A stretch of DNA of 64,000 bases from Anaerospora hongkongensis (GCF_004339805.1 NZ_SLUI01000010.1:1-64000), one strand, 5' to 3'; counted from the first letter of the stretch, positions 1 to 6,897 are shown. The notes: a model not told the origin generated them from the letters alone. Translations and numbers: made by a program.

Positions 1-18
1 GGGAGTCGCTGATTAGCA

Positions 19-52
19 AAAAGCACTTACGAATGTGAGTGCTTTTTTGTTT
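19..52 (+). terminator. Rho-independent terminator
   Basis: A 10-bp stem (AAGCACTTAC pairing with GTGAGTGCTT, one wobble) with a 4-nt loop is followed by a T-rich run. It should end a plus-strand transcript entering from the left edge of the window; that gene is not visible. Confidence 0.8.
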
Positions 53-91
53 TGTGTAAAATGGCGAGTCAGAATGATGCGTAAAGGCCCG

Positions 92-163
92 GCAGGGGGA
101 GTGCCATTGCAACGCTTCGACGCTGTCGCTTAACCTACGCTTATGCAACGGCATTCCCCCCGC
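92..163. repeat. Large imperfect intergenic palindrome
   Basis: Arms at 92-111 and 144-163 pair over about 20 bp with a wobble and two mismatches (GGGGGAGTGCC against GGCATTCCCCC, then TTGCA against TGCAA). The arms enclose a 32-nt loop. No T-tract follows, so it is not a simple terminator. It lies in a stretch (53-382) with no convincing gene. It may be a dispersed palindromic repeat unit, but no second copy occurs in this window. Confidence 0.5.
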
Positions 164-336
164 TTTGTAGTCCATGCACTTATAAGGATACTAACGCCAA
201 TAAGCAAATTATTGATGCGAGGCCGGATTAACGGCCGGAACTGCCGAAAGTCTTGGCTGAAACCTTTTGCTTGTACGCCTGGAAAAGATGGGTAAAAATA
301 CTTATTAAAAAATAGGGACTATGGACTAGGAGGCTT

Positions 337-365
337 GCAGGAAAAATGTCGTTTTTACTAGAAAT
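337..365 (+). promoter_or_regulatory. Putative sigma-H-like promoter
   Basis: GCAGGA at 337-342 is followed after 18 nt by GAAAT at 361. The pattern resembles the Bacillus sigma-H consensus (RNAGGA...GAAT, as at spoVG) and recurs at five other intergenic sites here. This copy has GAAAT instead of GAAT, so it is one of the weaker matches. It precedes the small membrane-protein frame at 383. Confidence 0.35.
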
Positions 366-382
366 AGGCAAGGAGAAATCGC

Positions 383-541
383 ATTGGAGTTGAGCTGCTT
401 TTGGGTATAATCATTTTAGTTGGTTTAGTTTTTGGTATTTTATTAGCGGTCACGATTACTGTAACCTTATTAAATCAACAAAAACGGTTTATACAAGAAG
501 TTACGAATATTCGATTCCAGACTAAGCCGCCCTATAAATAA
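383..541 (+). CDS. Small single-span membrane protein, ATT start suspected
   Basis: The frame encodes about 52 residues: a hydrophobic segment (residues 4-28, rich in Leu, Ile, Val and Gly) followed by a basic/polar tail ending KPPYK. No ATG, GTG or TTG lies at a sensible distance from the ribosome site AAGGAG at 370-375. ATT at 383 sits exactly 7 nt downstream, so I take it as the start. The adjacent TTG at 384 opens another frame that stops after eight codons. A strong terminator follows directly, as for a monocistronic small gene. Function unknown. A sequencing indel near the start is the main alternative. Confidence 0.5.
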   Translation: MGVELLLGIIILVGLVFGILLAVTITVTLLNQQKRFIQEVTNIRFQTKPPYK

Positions 542-547
542 ATATGT

Positions 548-574
548 AAAGCGTCCCGAGGGGGACGCTTTTTT
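548..574 (+). terminator. Rho-independent terminator
   Basis: GCGTCCC and GGGACGC form a 7-bp GC stem with a 4-nt loop, extended by A:T pairs and followed by TTTTTT. It ends the small membrane-protein gene just upstream. Confidence 0.85.
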
Positions 575-575
575 A

Positions 576-599
576 TGCAAGCCAAGTTTTTTCTAATGC
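576..599. repeat. 24-nt motif repeated near 25809
   Basis: This stretch matches 25809-25832 at 23 of 24 positions (both begin TGCAAGCCAAGT and end TTTTCTAATGC). At the distant copy the motif forms the right arm of a terminator hairpin. Here the matching left arm is absent, so this copy cannot fold the same way. Origin unknown. Confidence 0.5.
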
Positions 600-601
600 C
601 A

Positions 602-709
602 CTAGACTAATATCCATAATCCGCCAATCGCAAGAAGAATTAAGATGATCAGCCAAAAGTTGGACAGTAAAAAAAACAGGATAACCGCAATAACTGCCCA
701 TGAAACCAT
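602..709 (-). CDS. 35-residue hydrophobic peptide
   Basis: A minus-strand frame starts at ATG 709, 8 nt behind a GGGAGG-type ribosome site. It encodes 35 residues that are almost entirely hydrophobic (MVSWAVIAVILFFLLSNFWL at the N-terminus), enough for one membrane span and little else. It could be a small membrane peptide of the kind common in spore formers, or a hydrophobic toxin-like peptide; no antitoxin or antisense RNA signal is evident. Function unknown. Confidence 0.5.
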   Translation of the reverse strand: MVSWAVIAVILFFLLSNFWLIILILLAIGGLWILV

Positions 710-802
710 ATCGATTCCTCCCTTGCCCTTTATTACATAATATGTAGAAGAGTGATTTGTGTATACAGTAGGAGGAAAAAATTTGATTATATGGGAAAAA
801 GG

Positions 803-1540
803 CTAGAAGCGGTTCAATAAATCCTTGAAAGAGGTAATCGAGGGATAGCTTTCGTTTTTGTATTGCAGCAGTTCACTGACAGTGACGAATTCATAACCGT
901 CTTTACGAAGTGCATCAATAATCGTCCCGATAGCCTGGGGAGTAGGCAGGGGATATTGGCCATCATGCAGTAAAACGATACTGCCTGGTTTGGCTTCTTT
1001 TAAGACAAAATTAATGACTTTTTCCGTGGATGGGCGCTGCCAGTCATGAGGATCTATGGACCACAATACGACTTTATAGCCTTTTTGTTCTGCTATCTCG
1101 ATAACTTTCCTGTTGAGCATGCCTCCAGGCGGACGAAATAAAGCAGGCTGGGGTGCTTGTGCGAGAATGATTTTTTCCGTCTTGTTAAGCTCTTCTTCAA
1201 TATTTTTCTGGGAAAGTGCCGGTAATGATGCGTGGCTGTAAGCATGGGAGCCAATTTCATGTCCATCACGGACTTCTTGGGCTAGTAGAGCGGGAGATTG
1301 CTCGGCATTGACTCCCAGAACAAAAAAAGTCACTTTTACCTGCTTTTGTCTTAGCACCTCTAAAATTTCCGGGGTTGTCTTATAATGCGGGCCATCATCA
1401 ATGGTTAATGCAATTACTTTACGGGGAACTTGCGCCTGATAGATGACCCGGTTTGTTTCCAGTTGACTCTGAGCAAGCTCACCAACCACCGCTGTAGCAA
1501 CAATGAAGCAAGAACACAATAGAAAATGAATTTTTTTCAC
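803..1540 (-). CDS. Polysaccharide deacetylase (NodB domain), secreted
   Basis: This 245-residue carbohydrate esterase family 4 protein has an N-terminal signal or anchor segment (KKIHFLLCSCFIVATAVVGE). The NodB domain shows all family signatures: TIDDGP with the catalytic and metal-binding Asp pair, the metal-binding SHAYSH motif, RPPGG, and a C-terminal LLHDG. It probably removes N-acetyl groups from peptidoglycan or another amino-sugar polymer outside the cytoplasm. The frame extends 47 codons further upstream, but that extension runs through a 25-bp terminator hairpin. GTG at 1540, with GAGGTG six bases upstream, is the better start. Substrate is not determinable from sequence. Confidence 0.9.
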   Translation of the reverse strand: MKKIHFLLCSCFIVATAVVGELAQSQLETNRVIYQAQVPRKVIALTIDDGPHYKTTPEILEVLRQKQVKVTFFVLGVNAEQSPALLAQEVRDGHEIGSHAYSHASLPALSQKNIEEELNKTEKIILAQAPQPALFRPPGGMLNRKVIEIAEQKGYKVVLWSIDPHDWQRPSTEKVINFVLKEAKPGSIVLLHDGQYPLPTPQAIGTIIDALRKDGYEFVTVSELLQYKNESYPSITSFKDLLNRF

Positions 1541-1621
1541 CTTTAGCACCTCGATTGTTTGCCTTATCAATCCTAATAAAGTATATTCGGCAGATATCGG
1601 CAATAGGCTTTTTTCCTTGCT

Positions 1622-1676
1622 TTTTCTACAAAACGAAACCCCGCTGCATGTCAGCGGGGTTTCGTTTTGTAGAAAA
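1622..1676 (-). terminator. Terminator with 25-bp perfect stem
   Basis: The arms 1622-1646 and 1652-1676 are perfectly complementary over 25 bp around a 5-nt loop. It lies between two minus-strand genes and should end the transcript of the 65-residue gene at 1683-1880. Its position argues against the longest possible start of the downstream deacetylase. Confidence 0.85.
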
Positions 1677-1682
1677 TCCAAT

Positions 1683-1880
1683 TTATTTCGTTCCTAGTAA
1701 GCGCTGTAAAGCTGTGATGAATTCATAGGGATCGACGGACATGGCAGCTCCATTTGTTTGTTGATCTGCATAACGATTGTACATTTCAAGAATCATTTTT
1801 TCATTTTTTAAATAAATATCTAATACTGAGTTAGTTTTATTGTTTTCAAGACTAACTTTTAGGACTATTTTCTCATTCAT
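1683..1880 (-). CDS. Small hypothetical protein (65 aa)
   Basis: The start ATG at 1880 follows a TTAGGAG ribosome site by 6 nt. The product is soluble, with no signal peptide, Cys motif or membrane segment. The first half alternates charged and hydrophobic residues (IVLKVSLENN, VLDIYLKNEKM) as in a small beta-sheet. The C-terminal part (DPYEFITALQRLLG) looks helical. No family recognised. It is monocistronic, with a very strong terminator right after it. Confidence 0.65.
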   Translation of the reverse strand: MNEKIVLKVSLENNKTNSVLDIYLKNEKMILEMYNRYADQQTNGAAMSVDPYEFITALQRLLGTK

Positions 1881-1973
1881 ACTAAACTCCTAATGAAAGC
1901 TCTTTTGTTATTATCATATGTTAAGTTTCCTATAGGAGGTGAAGAGAAATCAGAAATATTCTCTGGTTTTGTG

Positions 1974-2429
1974 CTAAGGTCTCCAGCCATCTTTATAAAA
2001 CCAGATGTGAAAGCGATACCAGATAAACCAGCTAATCATCCAGAGAATAAAGGAATGATAAATTGCATAACCGCTGTGATAACTGATCATATCCGTATAT
2101 TCTACTGCAAAGTACTCAAAGACAGATAAGAGAATGGACCACAGGAGAGCCCAGTTTATTCTGGACATCGGGGAGTAGCGAACCCAAAACATTGCTAGTA
2201 CGGGAACGGTAATTACATTAGCCGCAAAAGAAACATCCTGGACATGCGGCATTACGCGGATGGGAAATTCCCACCAGTGAAAATAAGTGGCAACATAACA
2301 CCAAATATTTGCGTATAAGCTTGCGAATAAAGCTACCGGTAGATAGCGTTTCATTCCTTTATGGCCGATAATTAAAGCAATGATCGCTATAACAAGAGAC
2401 AAATATTGAATGATAAGCTCGATAGACAC
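1974..2429 (-). CDS. Multi-span membrane protein, CBO0543-like
   Basis: This 151-residue protein has about five predicted membrane spans and aromatic-rich loops (YFHWWEFPIRV, FIWYRFHIWFYKDGW). The size, the Trp/Tyr-rich ends and the WEFP loop resemble the uncharacterised CBO0543 family of Firmicutes membrane proteins; that link is from memory of the family pattern. GTG at 2429 is preceded by AAGGAG at 7 nt spacing. A hairpin of the AACTGGCT type lies about 35 bp upstream. Function unknown. Confidence 0.65.
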   Translation of the reverse strand: MSIELIIQYLSLVIAIIALIIGHKGMKRYLPVALFASLYANIWCYVATYFHWWEFPIRVMPHVQDVSFAANVITVPVLAMFWVRYSPMSRINWALLWSILLSVFEYFAVEYTDMISYHSGYAIYHSFILWMISWFIWYRFHIWFYKDGWRP

Positions 2430-2463
2430 TGTAGTACTCCTTGTGTGAAGAGGATGAAAGAAT

Positions 2464-2482
2464 AACTGGCTGTAAGCCAGTT
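2464..2482. repeat. AACTGGCT hairpin, copy 1
   Basis: AACTGGCT and AGCCAGTT form a perfect 8-bp hairpin with a 3-nt loop, followed by a purine-rich ATAAGGAGAGGG. A near-identical element, including the GGAGAGG tail, occurs at 8091-8110. Both lie between divergent genes, upstream of a minus-strand membrane or exported protein gene. Role unknown. Confidence 0.6.
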
Positions 2483-2585
2483 ATAAGGAGAGGGAAATGT
2501 ATACAAGGTAATGATTCCCTGTATTGTTCTGTTTTATAACCAAGTATGGAATTAATTAAGTAATCCCCAATAGGAGGTAGTGCAG

Positions 2586-3128
2586 TTGCTTGAGGAAGAT
2601 GATGAGTTAACACGCTTGAATCCTAGATTAATCACTTCCGTAAATGATCCCGTATACACGATTCCGTATTTAACGGCGCAGGCGAGAAATGGGTTAGTGC
2701 ATATCAGCTCAATGAGTCTAACACTTCCCGATAATGGCAATATTATTTGCGAGATTAAAAATAACAGCTCCAATAAAATGACTTCTGTAGAAGGCCTGGT
2801 GGTGAGCAGCTCGGTCAATATTGGCTATTCAATTATCCGCAATGGCATAGTAAATGGCTCACTTATGCCGCAAACAGTGTATAATGTAAATAATAAGCAC
2901 ATTCCTTCCACGACGACACTGGTTGCAGCAGCTGCCGATACTATGGTAAGTATAAGTGAAGGGGATGTTCTTTTGCGTCAGCTGTCGTTGGCAAATCATT
3001 TTAATCCGATTAGTATTGTGCCGCTGATTATTAATCCGAGAAGCTCGCTGTACTTTTGGGCGGCAGGTGAATCGGGGTTAAGTGTCACGATTAATGTTAT
3101 TTTTACGGAGTACCCAGGCAACTTATAA
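2586..3128 (+). CDS. Hypothetical beta-rich protein
   Basis: This 180-residue protein has no signal peptide or catalytic motif. It is rich in Ser, Asn, Val and Ile, with repeated short beta-strand-like stretches (ISSMSLTLPDNGNIICEI, VNIGYSIIRNGIV, GLSVTINVIF). That texture is typical of jelly-roll or fibre-like structural domains found in spore-surface or appendage proteins, but I recognise no family. TTG at 2586 is 8 nt from GGAGG; an in-frame GTG at 2580 is only 2 nt from it. A guanylate-kinase-like gene follows 38 bp downstream on the same strand. Confidence 0.7.
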   Translation: MLEEDDELTRLNPRLITSVNDPVYTIPYLTAQARNGLVHISSMSLTLPDNGNIICEIKNNSSNKMTSVEGLVVSSSVNIGYSIIRNGIVNGSLMPQTVYNVNNKHIPSTTTLVAAAADTMVSISEGDVLLRQLSLANHFNPISIVPLIINPRSSLYFWAAGESGLSVTINVIFTEYPGNL

Positions 3129-3166
3129 GCGTAGAATCGAAAGTACAACTAAGCAGAGGTGTAGTT

Positions 3167-3706
3167 ATGATCAATATTATTGCCTTTTTAGGTCCCAGCG
3201 GCGCAGGAAAAAGCACCTTGCAGGATTTTATGGATATTCCGCCGGTTGTTACATGGACATCGCGTTCCCCTCGTGTAGGTGAGGTAGATGGTGTGGATTA
3301 TCATTTTACAACGCAAGAAACGATTATGAGGATGTTTGAAGAGGGCTTATTACTTGAATTTACTCAGTATAATGGAAACCTGTATGCAACAGCTGCAGCA
3401 TCATTTGAGCAGGTTATCCGTTCAGGAGCGCTCGCTTCTGTTATTGTGGACAGCAATGGAGCAAGTGAATTACGTAAAAAATATGGGGAGCGCGTTTTAG
3501 TTTTGGGAGTATATGCGCCGGTGGAAGAATGTATTTCCCGCCTCCAAAAAAGAAGGGACCCCAATGCTTTAGAAAGAGTTTTCACTTATCAGGAAGAAGT
3601 TCAGGCTATGCAGAAGCTGGCGGATCTTATAGTCAACAACGCAAAGGATAACTGGGAGCGCAGTAAACGGCTGGTCCAATTATTTAAAAAGCAGCTGTTC
3701 ATGTAA
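3167..3706 (+). CDS. Guanylate-kinase-like protein
   Basis: The 179-residue product begins with a P-loop (GPSGAGKST, residues 9-17). It keeps the GMP-binding signature of guanylate kinases (TSRSPRVGEVDGVDYHF, near residues 31-47). Canonical Gmk is about 200 residues; here the region between the P-loop and the GMP-binding motif is short, and the C-terminal lid is divergent. It may phosphorylate GMP or a related nucleotide, or be a non-catalytic GK-fold protein. It is probably not the housekeeping gmk, which normally sits with remA/rpoZ genes. ATG 3167 follows GAGGTG. Confidence 0.75.
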   Translation: MINIIAFLGPSGAGKSTLQDFMDIPPVVTWTSRSPRVGEVDGVDYHFTTQETIMRMFEEGLLLEFTQYNGNLYATAAASFEQVIRSGALASVIVDSNGASELRKKYGERVLVLGVYAPVEECISRLQKRRDPNALERVFTYQEEVQAMQKLADLIVNNAKDNWERSKRLVQLFKKQLFM

Positions 3707-3757
3707 AAAGAGTCAAATAATCTGCTAACGAAGGCGATTATTTGACTCTTTTTTTAT
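3705..3757. terminator. Bidirectional terminator between convergent genes
   Basis: AAAGAGTCAAATAATC pairs perfectly with GATTATTTGACTCTTT around a 13-nt loop. A-tracts and T-tracts on the two flanks let it work in both directions, ending the guanylate-kinase-like gene and the convergent aminotransferase gene. Confidence 0.85.
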
Positions 3758-4923
3758 TTTAGTTTTGTTTGTATAAACCGCTCAATCCGGACGAGTGCTT
3801 CCGACAAGTTCTCAACAGAAGCTGCATACGAGCAGCGAACGAACCCTTCCCCGCTGGCGCCAAATGCATCGCCGGGGACTAGGGCGACTTTTTCTGCCTT
3901 TAACAGTTCTTCGGCAAATTGCATGGAAGTAAGGCCTGTTTTCTTAATGGAAGGGAAGATATAAAAGGCACCTTTCGGTTCGAAACAAGGCAGGCCCATA
4001 TGACGAAACCCATCAAGCATCAGCCGACGGCGATGATTATATTCATCGACCATCTTCTGCATATTGACCTTTCCTCTTTTCAGAGCTTCCACGGCGGCAA
4101 CTTGAGCGGTGATCGGCGCACAGAGCATGGTATACTGGTGAATTTTCATCATAGCACCAATAAAATCCGGATTCGATAGAGCGTAGCCTATGCGCCAGCC
4201 AGTCATTGCATAGGCTTTGGAAAAGCCGTTTAAGACAATGGTTCGGTCGCGCATACCAGGCAGGCTGGAAAAACATGTATGACTGTTTTCATAAGTTAGG
4301 TCGGCATAGATCTCATCTGAGATCACAATGAGATCATGCTTTAGAGCAAAGGCGGCAATGGCGGATAAATCGTCTTTAGTCATAATGGCCCCGGTTGGAT
4401 TATTCGGGTAGCCAATAAGCAGGATTTTTGTGCGGTCTGTTATGGCTTTCTCCAACTGGTCAACGGTAACACGAAACTCATCTTCCATGAAAGTAGGAAC
4501 AGGAACAGGGACACCACTGGCCAGTGAGACACAGGCTTTGTAGGAGACGTAAGAGGGTTCAGGAATTAAAACTTCATCGCCTGGGCTTAAGAGGGCTCGC
4601 ATTGCCAGATCAACGGCTTCACTTACGCCGACCGTTATCAGTACTTCGGAGCGCGGGTTATACTGAACGTCGTATTCTGCAGCAAATTTGAGGGAAATTT
4701 CTTCTCTTAGCTCTAGCAGCCCATAATTGGAGGTATAGGAAGTGTAACCACGCTGCAGTCCATAGATGCAGCTCTCCCGGATATGCCAGGGAGTGATAAA
4801 ATCCGGTTCGCCTACACCTAGTGAGATTACCCCTTTCATTTCAGCTGCAATGTCAAAAAAGCGACGAATACCGGAGGGGGGGATAGCGTTTACGGTTGGT
4901 GAAATTCGACTCGACCAGTTCAT
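3754..4923 (-). CDS. PLP-dependent aminotransferase, class I/II
   Basis: This 389-residue fold-type I aminotransferase shows GVGEPDF near the N-terminus, YPNNPTG, SDEIYADL, and the PLP lysine motif GFSKAYAMTGWRIGY. It belongs to the aspartate/aromatic aminotransferase (PatA-like) group; the amino donor cannot be read from sequence. Its start overlaps the stop of the upstream Lrp-type regulator by 4 nt, so the two are translationally coupled. Both lie behind a T-box leader, which implies induction when one charged tRNA becomes scarce. A role in synthesis of that amino acid is therefore likely (inference). Confidence 0.92.
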   Translation of the reverse strand: MNWSSRISPTVNAIPPSGIRRFFDIAAEMKGVISLGVGEPDFITPWHIRESCIYGLQRGYTSYTSNYGLLELREEISLKFAAEYDVQYNPRSEVLITVGVSEAVDLAMRALLSPGDEVLIPEPSYVSYKACVSLASGVPVPVPTFMEDEFRVTVDQLEKAITDRTKILLIGYPNNPTGAIMTKDDLSAIAAFALKHDLIVISDEIYADLTYENSHTCFSSLPGMRDRTIVLNGFSKAYAMTGWRIGYALSNPDFIGAMMKIHQYTMLCAPITAQVAAVEALKRGKVNMQKMVDEYNHRRRLMLDGFRHMGLPCFEPKGAFYIFPSIKKTGLTSMQFAEELLKAEKVALVPGDAFGASGEGFVRCSYAASVENLSEALVRIERFIQTKLK

Positions 4924-5399
4924 GGTGTGATTACCAGCCTGTGATCAGCTTCTTCGTCTTCGATAATTACGCCCGCTTCTTTGTATTTCTTCAGCATGAA
5001 ATGAGTAGTAGTGCTGATAACCCCGTCGATTGTCGCCAGTTTATCTGACACAAATTGGGCTACTTCTTTTAGCGTTTGTCCCTGGATGATTACCAAAAGA
5101 TCATATGCGCCCGACATCAGTGAGACACTGTGTACTTCAGGAAAGCGGTAAATACGCTCGGCAATGAAGTCAAAGCCGCTTTCGCGCTGGGGGGTAATTT
5201 TTACATCAATAACGGCTGTAACATTATCAAGGCCTGCTTTTTCCCAGTTGATGATTGCAGGGCGTTTAATAATGATCTTTTCATCCTCGAGCCGTTTAAT
5301 GGTTTGCGCTAATTCCTCTTCCGGAGTATCCAGCATAATTGCCAGTTTATTTAAGGGCAGGGCTGGTTCCTTATCCAACAGTTCCAGTAGTTCTTTCAT
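4920..5399 (-). CDS. Lrp/AsnC family transcriptional regulator
   Basis: This 159-residue protein has an N-terminal winged-helix region of about 60 residues (ALPLNKLAIMLDTPEEELAQ; RLEDEKIIIKR). A RAM/AsnC ligand-binding domain follows (VHSVSLMSGAYDLLVIIQG, TTTHFMLKKYKEAGVI). Lrp-type proteins form octamers and respond to amino acids. It is co-transcribed with the overlapping aminotransferase downstream and starts at an ATG 8 nt from a GGGAG site, 33 nt after the leader terminator. It may control its own operon or related amino-acid genes; a T-box above such a regulator is unusual. Confidence 0.9.
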   Translation of the reverse strand: MKELLELLDKEPALPLNKLAIMLDTPEEELAQTIKRLEDEKIIIKRPAIINWEKAGLDNVTAVIDVKITPQRESGFDFIAERIYRFPEVHSVSLMSGAYDLLVIIQGQTLKEVAQFVSDKLATIDGVISTTTHFMLKKYKEAGVIIEDEEADHRLVITP

Positions 5400-5431
5400 A
5401 TCGTAATGCTCCCTTCTAAATTAAAGCTTAA

Positions 5432-5640
5432 AAATAAAAAATTCCCGTCCTATAAGAAGGACGGGAACTGACCCGCGGTACCACCTAAATTAGCCAATTG
5501 GCTCACTTGACACCGTTAACGCCGGCTACGTAAGGCTTAAAAAATTTCGCCTCCAGCTCCAGGGTGGCTTTCCGTATTGTTCTTTTGCCGTTTTCCACTA
5601 GCCGCGGCTCTCTGTAAAAAGAAGAAATACGTACTTTTCC
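5432..5640 (-). promoter_or_regulatory. T-box leader of the Lrp/aminotransferase operon
   Basis: Read on the minus strand, the conserved T-box AGGTGGTACCGCGG (complement of 5473-5486) lies just before a GGACGGGAA/TTCCCGTCC terminator stem (5442-5450, 5459-5467) ending in a U-rich run. Upstream are AGAGAG and a Stem I closed by TACGTA on both sides. The 3' side of the presumed specifier loop reads GCGAAATTTTTTAAGCC. That allows Phe (TTT), Ile (ATT) or Leu (TTA), so the cognate tRNA is not settled. Uncharged tRNA should favour the antiterminator and switch on both genes. Confidence 0.88.
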
Positions 5641-5656
5641 TATCATCACTATAGTA

Positions 5657-5686
5657 GTTATATGTTATTTAGGAATAGCATAGCAA
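5657..5686 (-). promoter_or_regulatory. Sigma-A-like promoter of the T-box operon
   Basis: On the minus strand TTGCTA (5686-5681) and TATAAC (5662-5657) are separated by 18 nt. Transcription would start close to the 5' end of the T-box leader. Confidence 0.5.
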
Positions 5687-5734
5687 AAAAAGATCGCAGA
5701 TGCAAGGGCAGATTTCTGAATCAGTAATAAATTG

Positions 5735-5762
5735 GCAGGGAGAGCGATTTCCTAGCGCGAAT
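5735..5762 (+). promoter_or_regulatory. Putative sigma-H-like promoter
   Basis: GGCAGGG, then 18 nt, then GAATTAT at 5759. It follows the same GCAGG-N-GAAT pattern as the other sigma-H-like sites in this window and lies 33 bp before the small gene at 5795. Confidence 0.45.
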
Positions 5763-5794
5763 TATAGCAGAAGAAATAGTTTTTATGGGGGGGA

Positions 5795-5992
5795 ATGGAG
5801 TTGAGCGACTACGAGGATAAGGTATTACCGGTTGCGCCGGTTGTGGGGAAAAAAGTTATAAAAGTGAATTCCTTTGCTATTGAGCCGAAGCAAAATCAAC
5901 CCTTTACCCGCAAAAAAACAGCCAACAACGAAAGAAATGAGCAAGAGACTGTCTGTATTATTACTCCGGAAAAAGTTGACTGCCAAATATAG
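5795..5992 (+). CDS. Small hypothetical protein (65 aa)
   Basis: ATG at 5795 is preceded by a run of G residues that can serve as ribosome site. The product is hydrophilic, acidic at the N-terminus and then basic, with no membrane segment and two C-terminal cysteines (CIITPEKVDC). The low-complexity middle (KQNQPFTRKKTANNERNEQE) is probably disordered. No family recognised. A sigma-H-like element lies immediately upstream, so it may be expressed on entry to stationary phase. Confidence 0.5.
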   Translation: MELSDYEDKVLPVAPVVGKKVIKVNSFAIEPKQNQPFTRKKTANNERNEQETVCIITPEKVDCQI

Positions 5993-6067
5993 CCGCTGGT
6001 TACTTTTTTGCGGATAGGCGGCAGTGAAAAGAGTGTATACTAAAGCAAAGAAGGCGGTGATGTTGCA

Positions 6068-6565
6068 GTGAAGAAAATATGGCTGGCAGGCGGCTGCTTT
6101 TGGGGTGTTGAAGGGTACTTTCAACAATTGCAGGGAGTGGTTGATACCACGGTAGGATATGGCCAGGGACAAACCGTGAATCCAAGTTATCAGCAAGTGT
6201 GCAGCGGGCAAACGGGACATACGGAAGTATGTGAAGTTGTTTATGATCAAACAAAAATAACACTGAGTAAAATACTCGAACACTTTTTCCGGATTATTGA
6301 TCCCACCAGTCTTAATCGTCAGGGGCCTGATCGCGGAACCCAATATCGCAGCGGCATTTATTATACAGAAGAACAGGATGAAGCTGTGATCAAGGATGCG
6401 CTTCAGCGTGTTCAGGAGAGCTACAAGCAACCGGTTGTTGTTGAGGTTGAACCATTGCAGACCTTTTATGCAGCAGAAGAGTACCACCAGGATTATCTCA
6501 AAAAAAATCCACATGGTTACTGCCATGTCGATCTAGCGCTTGCAGCGCCAAATGAAAGAAAATAA
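6068..6565 (+). CDS. msrA: Peptide-methionine (S)-S-oxide reductase
   Basis: MsrA repairs the S-epimer of methionine sulfoxide in oxidised proteins. The 165-residue product starts with KKIWLAGGCFWGVEGYF, carrying the catalytic Cys of the GCFWG motif. It keeps the family's substrate-pocket residues (GYGQG, YDQ, FF.IIDPTS, DRGTQYRSGIYY, EYHQDYL). No fused MsrB domain is present. GTG at 6068 follows AAGGCGGTGATG. A perfect 20-bp terminator ends the gene. Confidence 0.96.
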   Translation: MKKIWLAGGCFWGVEGYFQQLQGVVDTTVGYGQGQTVNPSYQQVCSGQTGHTEVCEVVYDQTKITLSKILEHFFRIIDPTSLNRQGPDRGTQYRSGIYYTEEQDEAVIKDALQRVQESYKQPVVVEVEPLQTFYAAEEYHQDYLKKNPHGYCHVDLALAAPNERK

Positions 6566-6607
6566 GAGCAGAGCACTCATTGCGGTGAGTGCTCTGCTCT
6601 TATTTTC
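6560..6607 (+). terminator. Terminator after msrA
   Basis: Two 20-bp perfectly complementary arms (6560-6579 and 6586-6605, core AGAGCAGAGCACTCA) around a 6-nt loop, with a T-rich right flank. Confidence 0.85.
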
Positions 6608-6672
6608 TGCAGAATGTTATGAAAAATTAAAATAAAGGGAAAAATAGCATATACTAAAGAGAGGTGAAGAGA

Positions 6673-6798
6673 GTGACCTGCATTATGGGATTAAAATGCC
6701 AATGCGTCTATAATCAACTGGGAAAGTGCGCCGGCGAGCCAAAGCCCGAAAACGTTCCCTGTCTGGGCTTAGTGTGCTTTAATATTACCAATAAATAA
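6673..6798 (+). CDS. 41-residue cysteine-rich peptide
   Basis: GTG at 6673 stands 6 nt behind GAGGTG. The peptide has six cysteines in 41 residues, arranged C-x5-C-x-C-x7-C-x10-C-x4-C (CIMGLKCQC, GKCAGE, PCLGLVC). There is no signal peptide, so disulfides are unlikely in an anaerobe's cytoplasm. Binding of zinc or an iron-sulfur cluster is a reasonable guess but unproven. It lies between msrA and a small membrane protein. No named family recognised. Confidence 0.6.
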   Translation: MTCIMGLKCQCVYNQLGKCAGEPKPENVPCLGLVCFNITNK

Positions 6799-6824
6799 AA
6801 TGCCGGTATATCCCTCCTGTATGG

Positions 6825-6871
6825 CTGTTAACTAGCAAGTAAAAACGGTGGAACCATTAGCTAGTTAACAG
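6825..6871. repeat. 12-bp perfect inverted repeat upstream of a small gene
   Basis: CTGTTAACTAGC (6825-6836) and GCTAGTTAACAG (6860-6871) are exact complements separated by 23 nt. The element lies directly before the ribosome site of the gene at 6898. It could be an operator or an RNA hairpin; no T-tract follows. Confidence 0.55.
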
Positions 6872-6897
6872 AATATAATAACATAGGAGGGGATAAA

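Noticed and set aside
343..390. 15-codon frame starting ATGTCG
   Set aside because: Too short to call as a gene. I keep it only as a possible translational coupler for the frame at 383.
1893..2129. Plus-strand frame of 78 codons
   Set aside because: It lies antisense to the membrane-protein gene at 1974-2429 and its residues show no coherent fold.
5825..6526. Minus-strand frame of 233 codons
   Set aside because: It is fully antisense to msrA, whose catalytic motifs are unambiguous.
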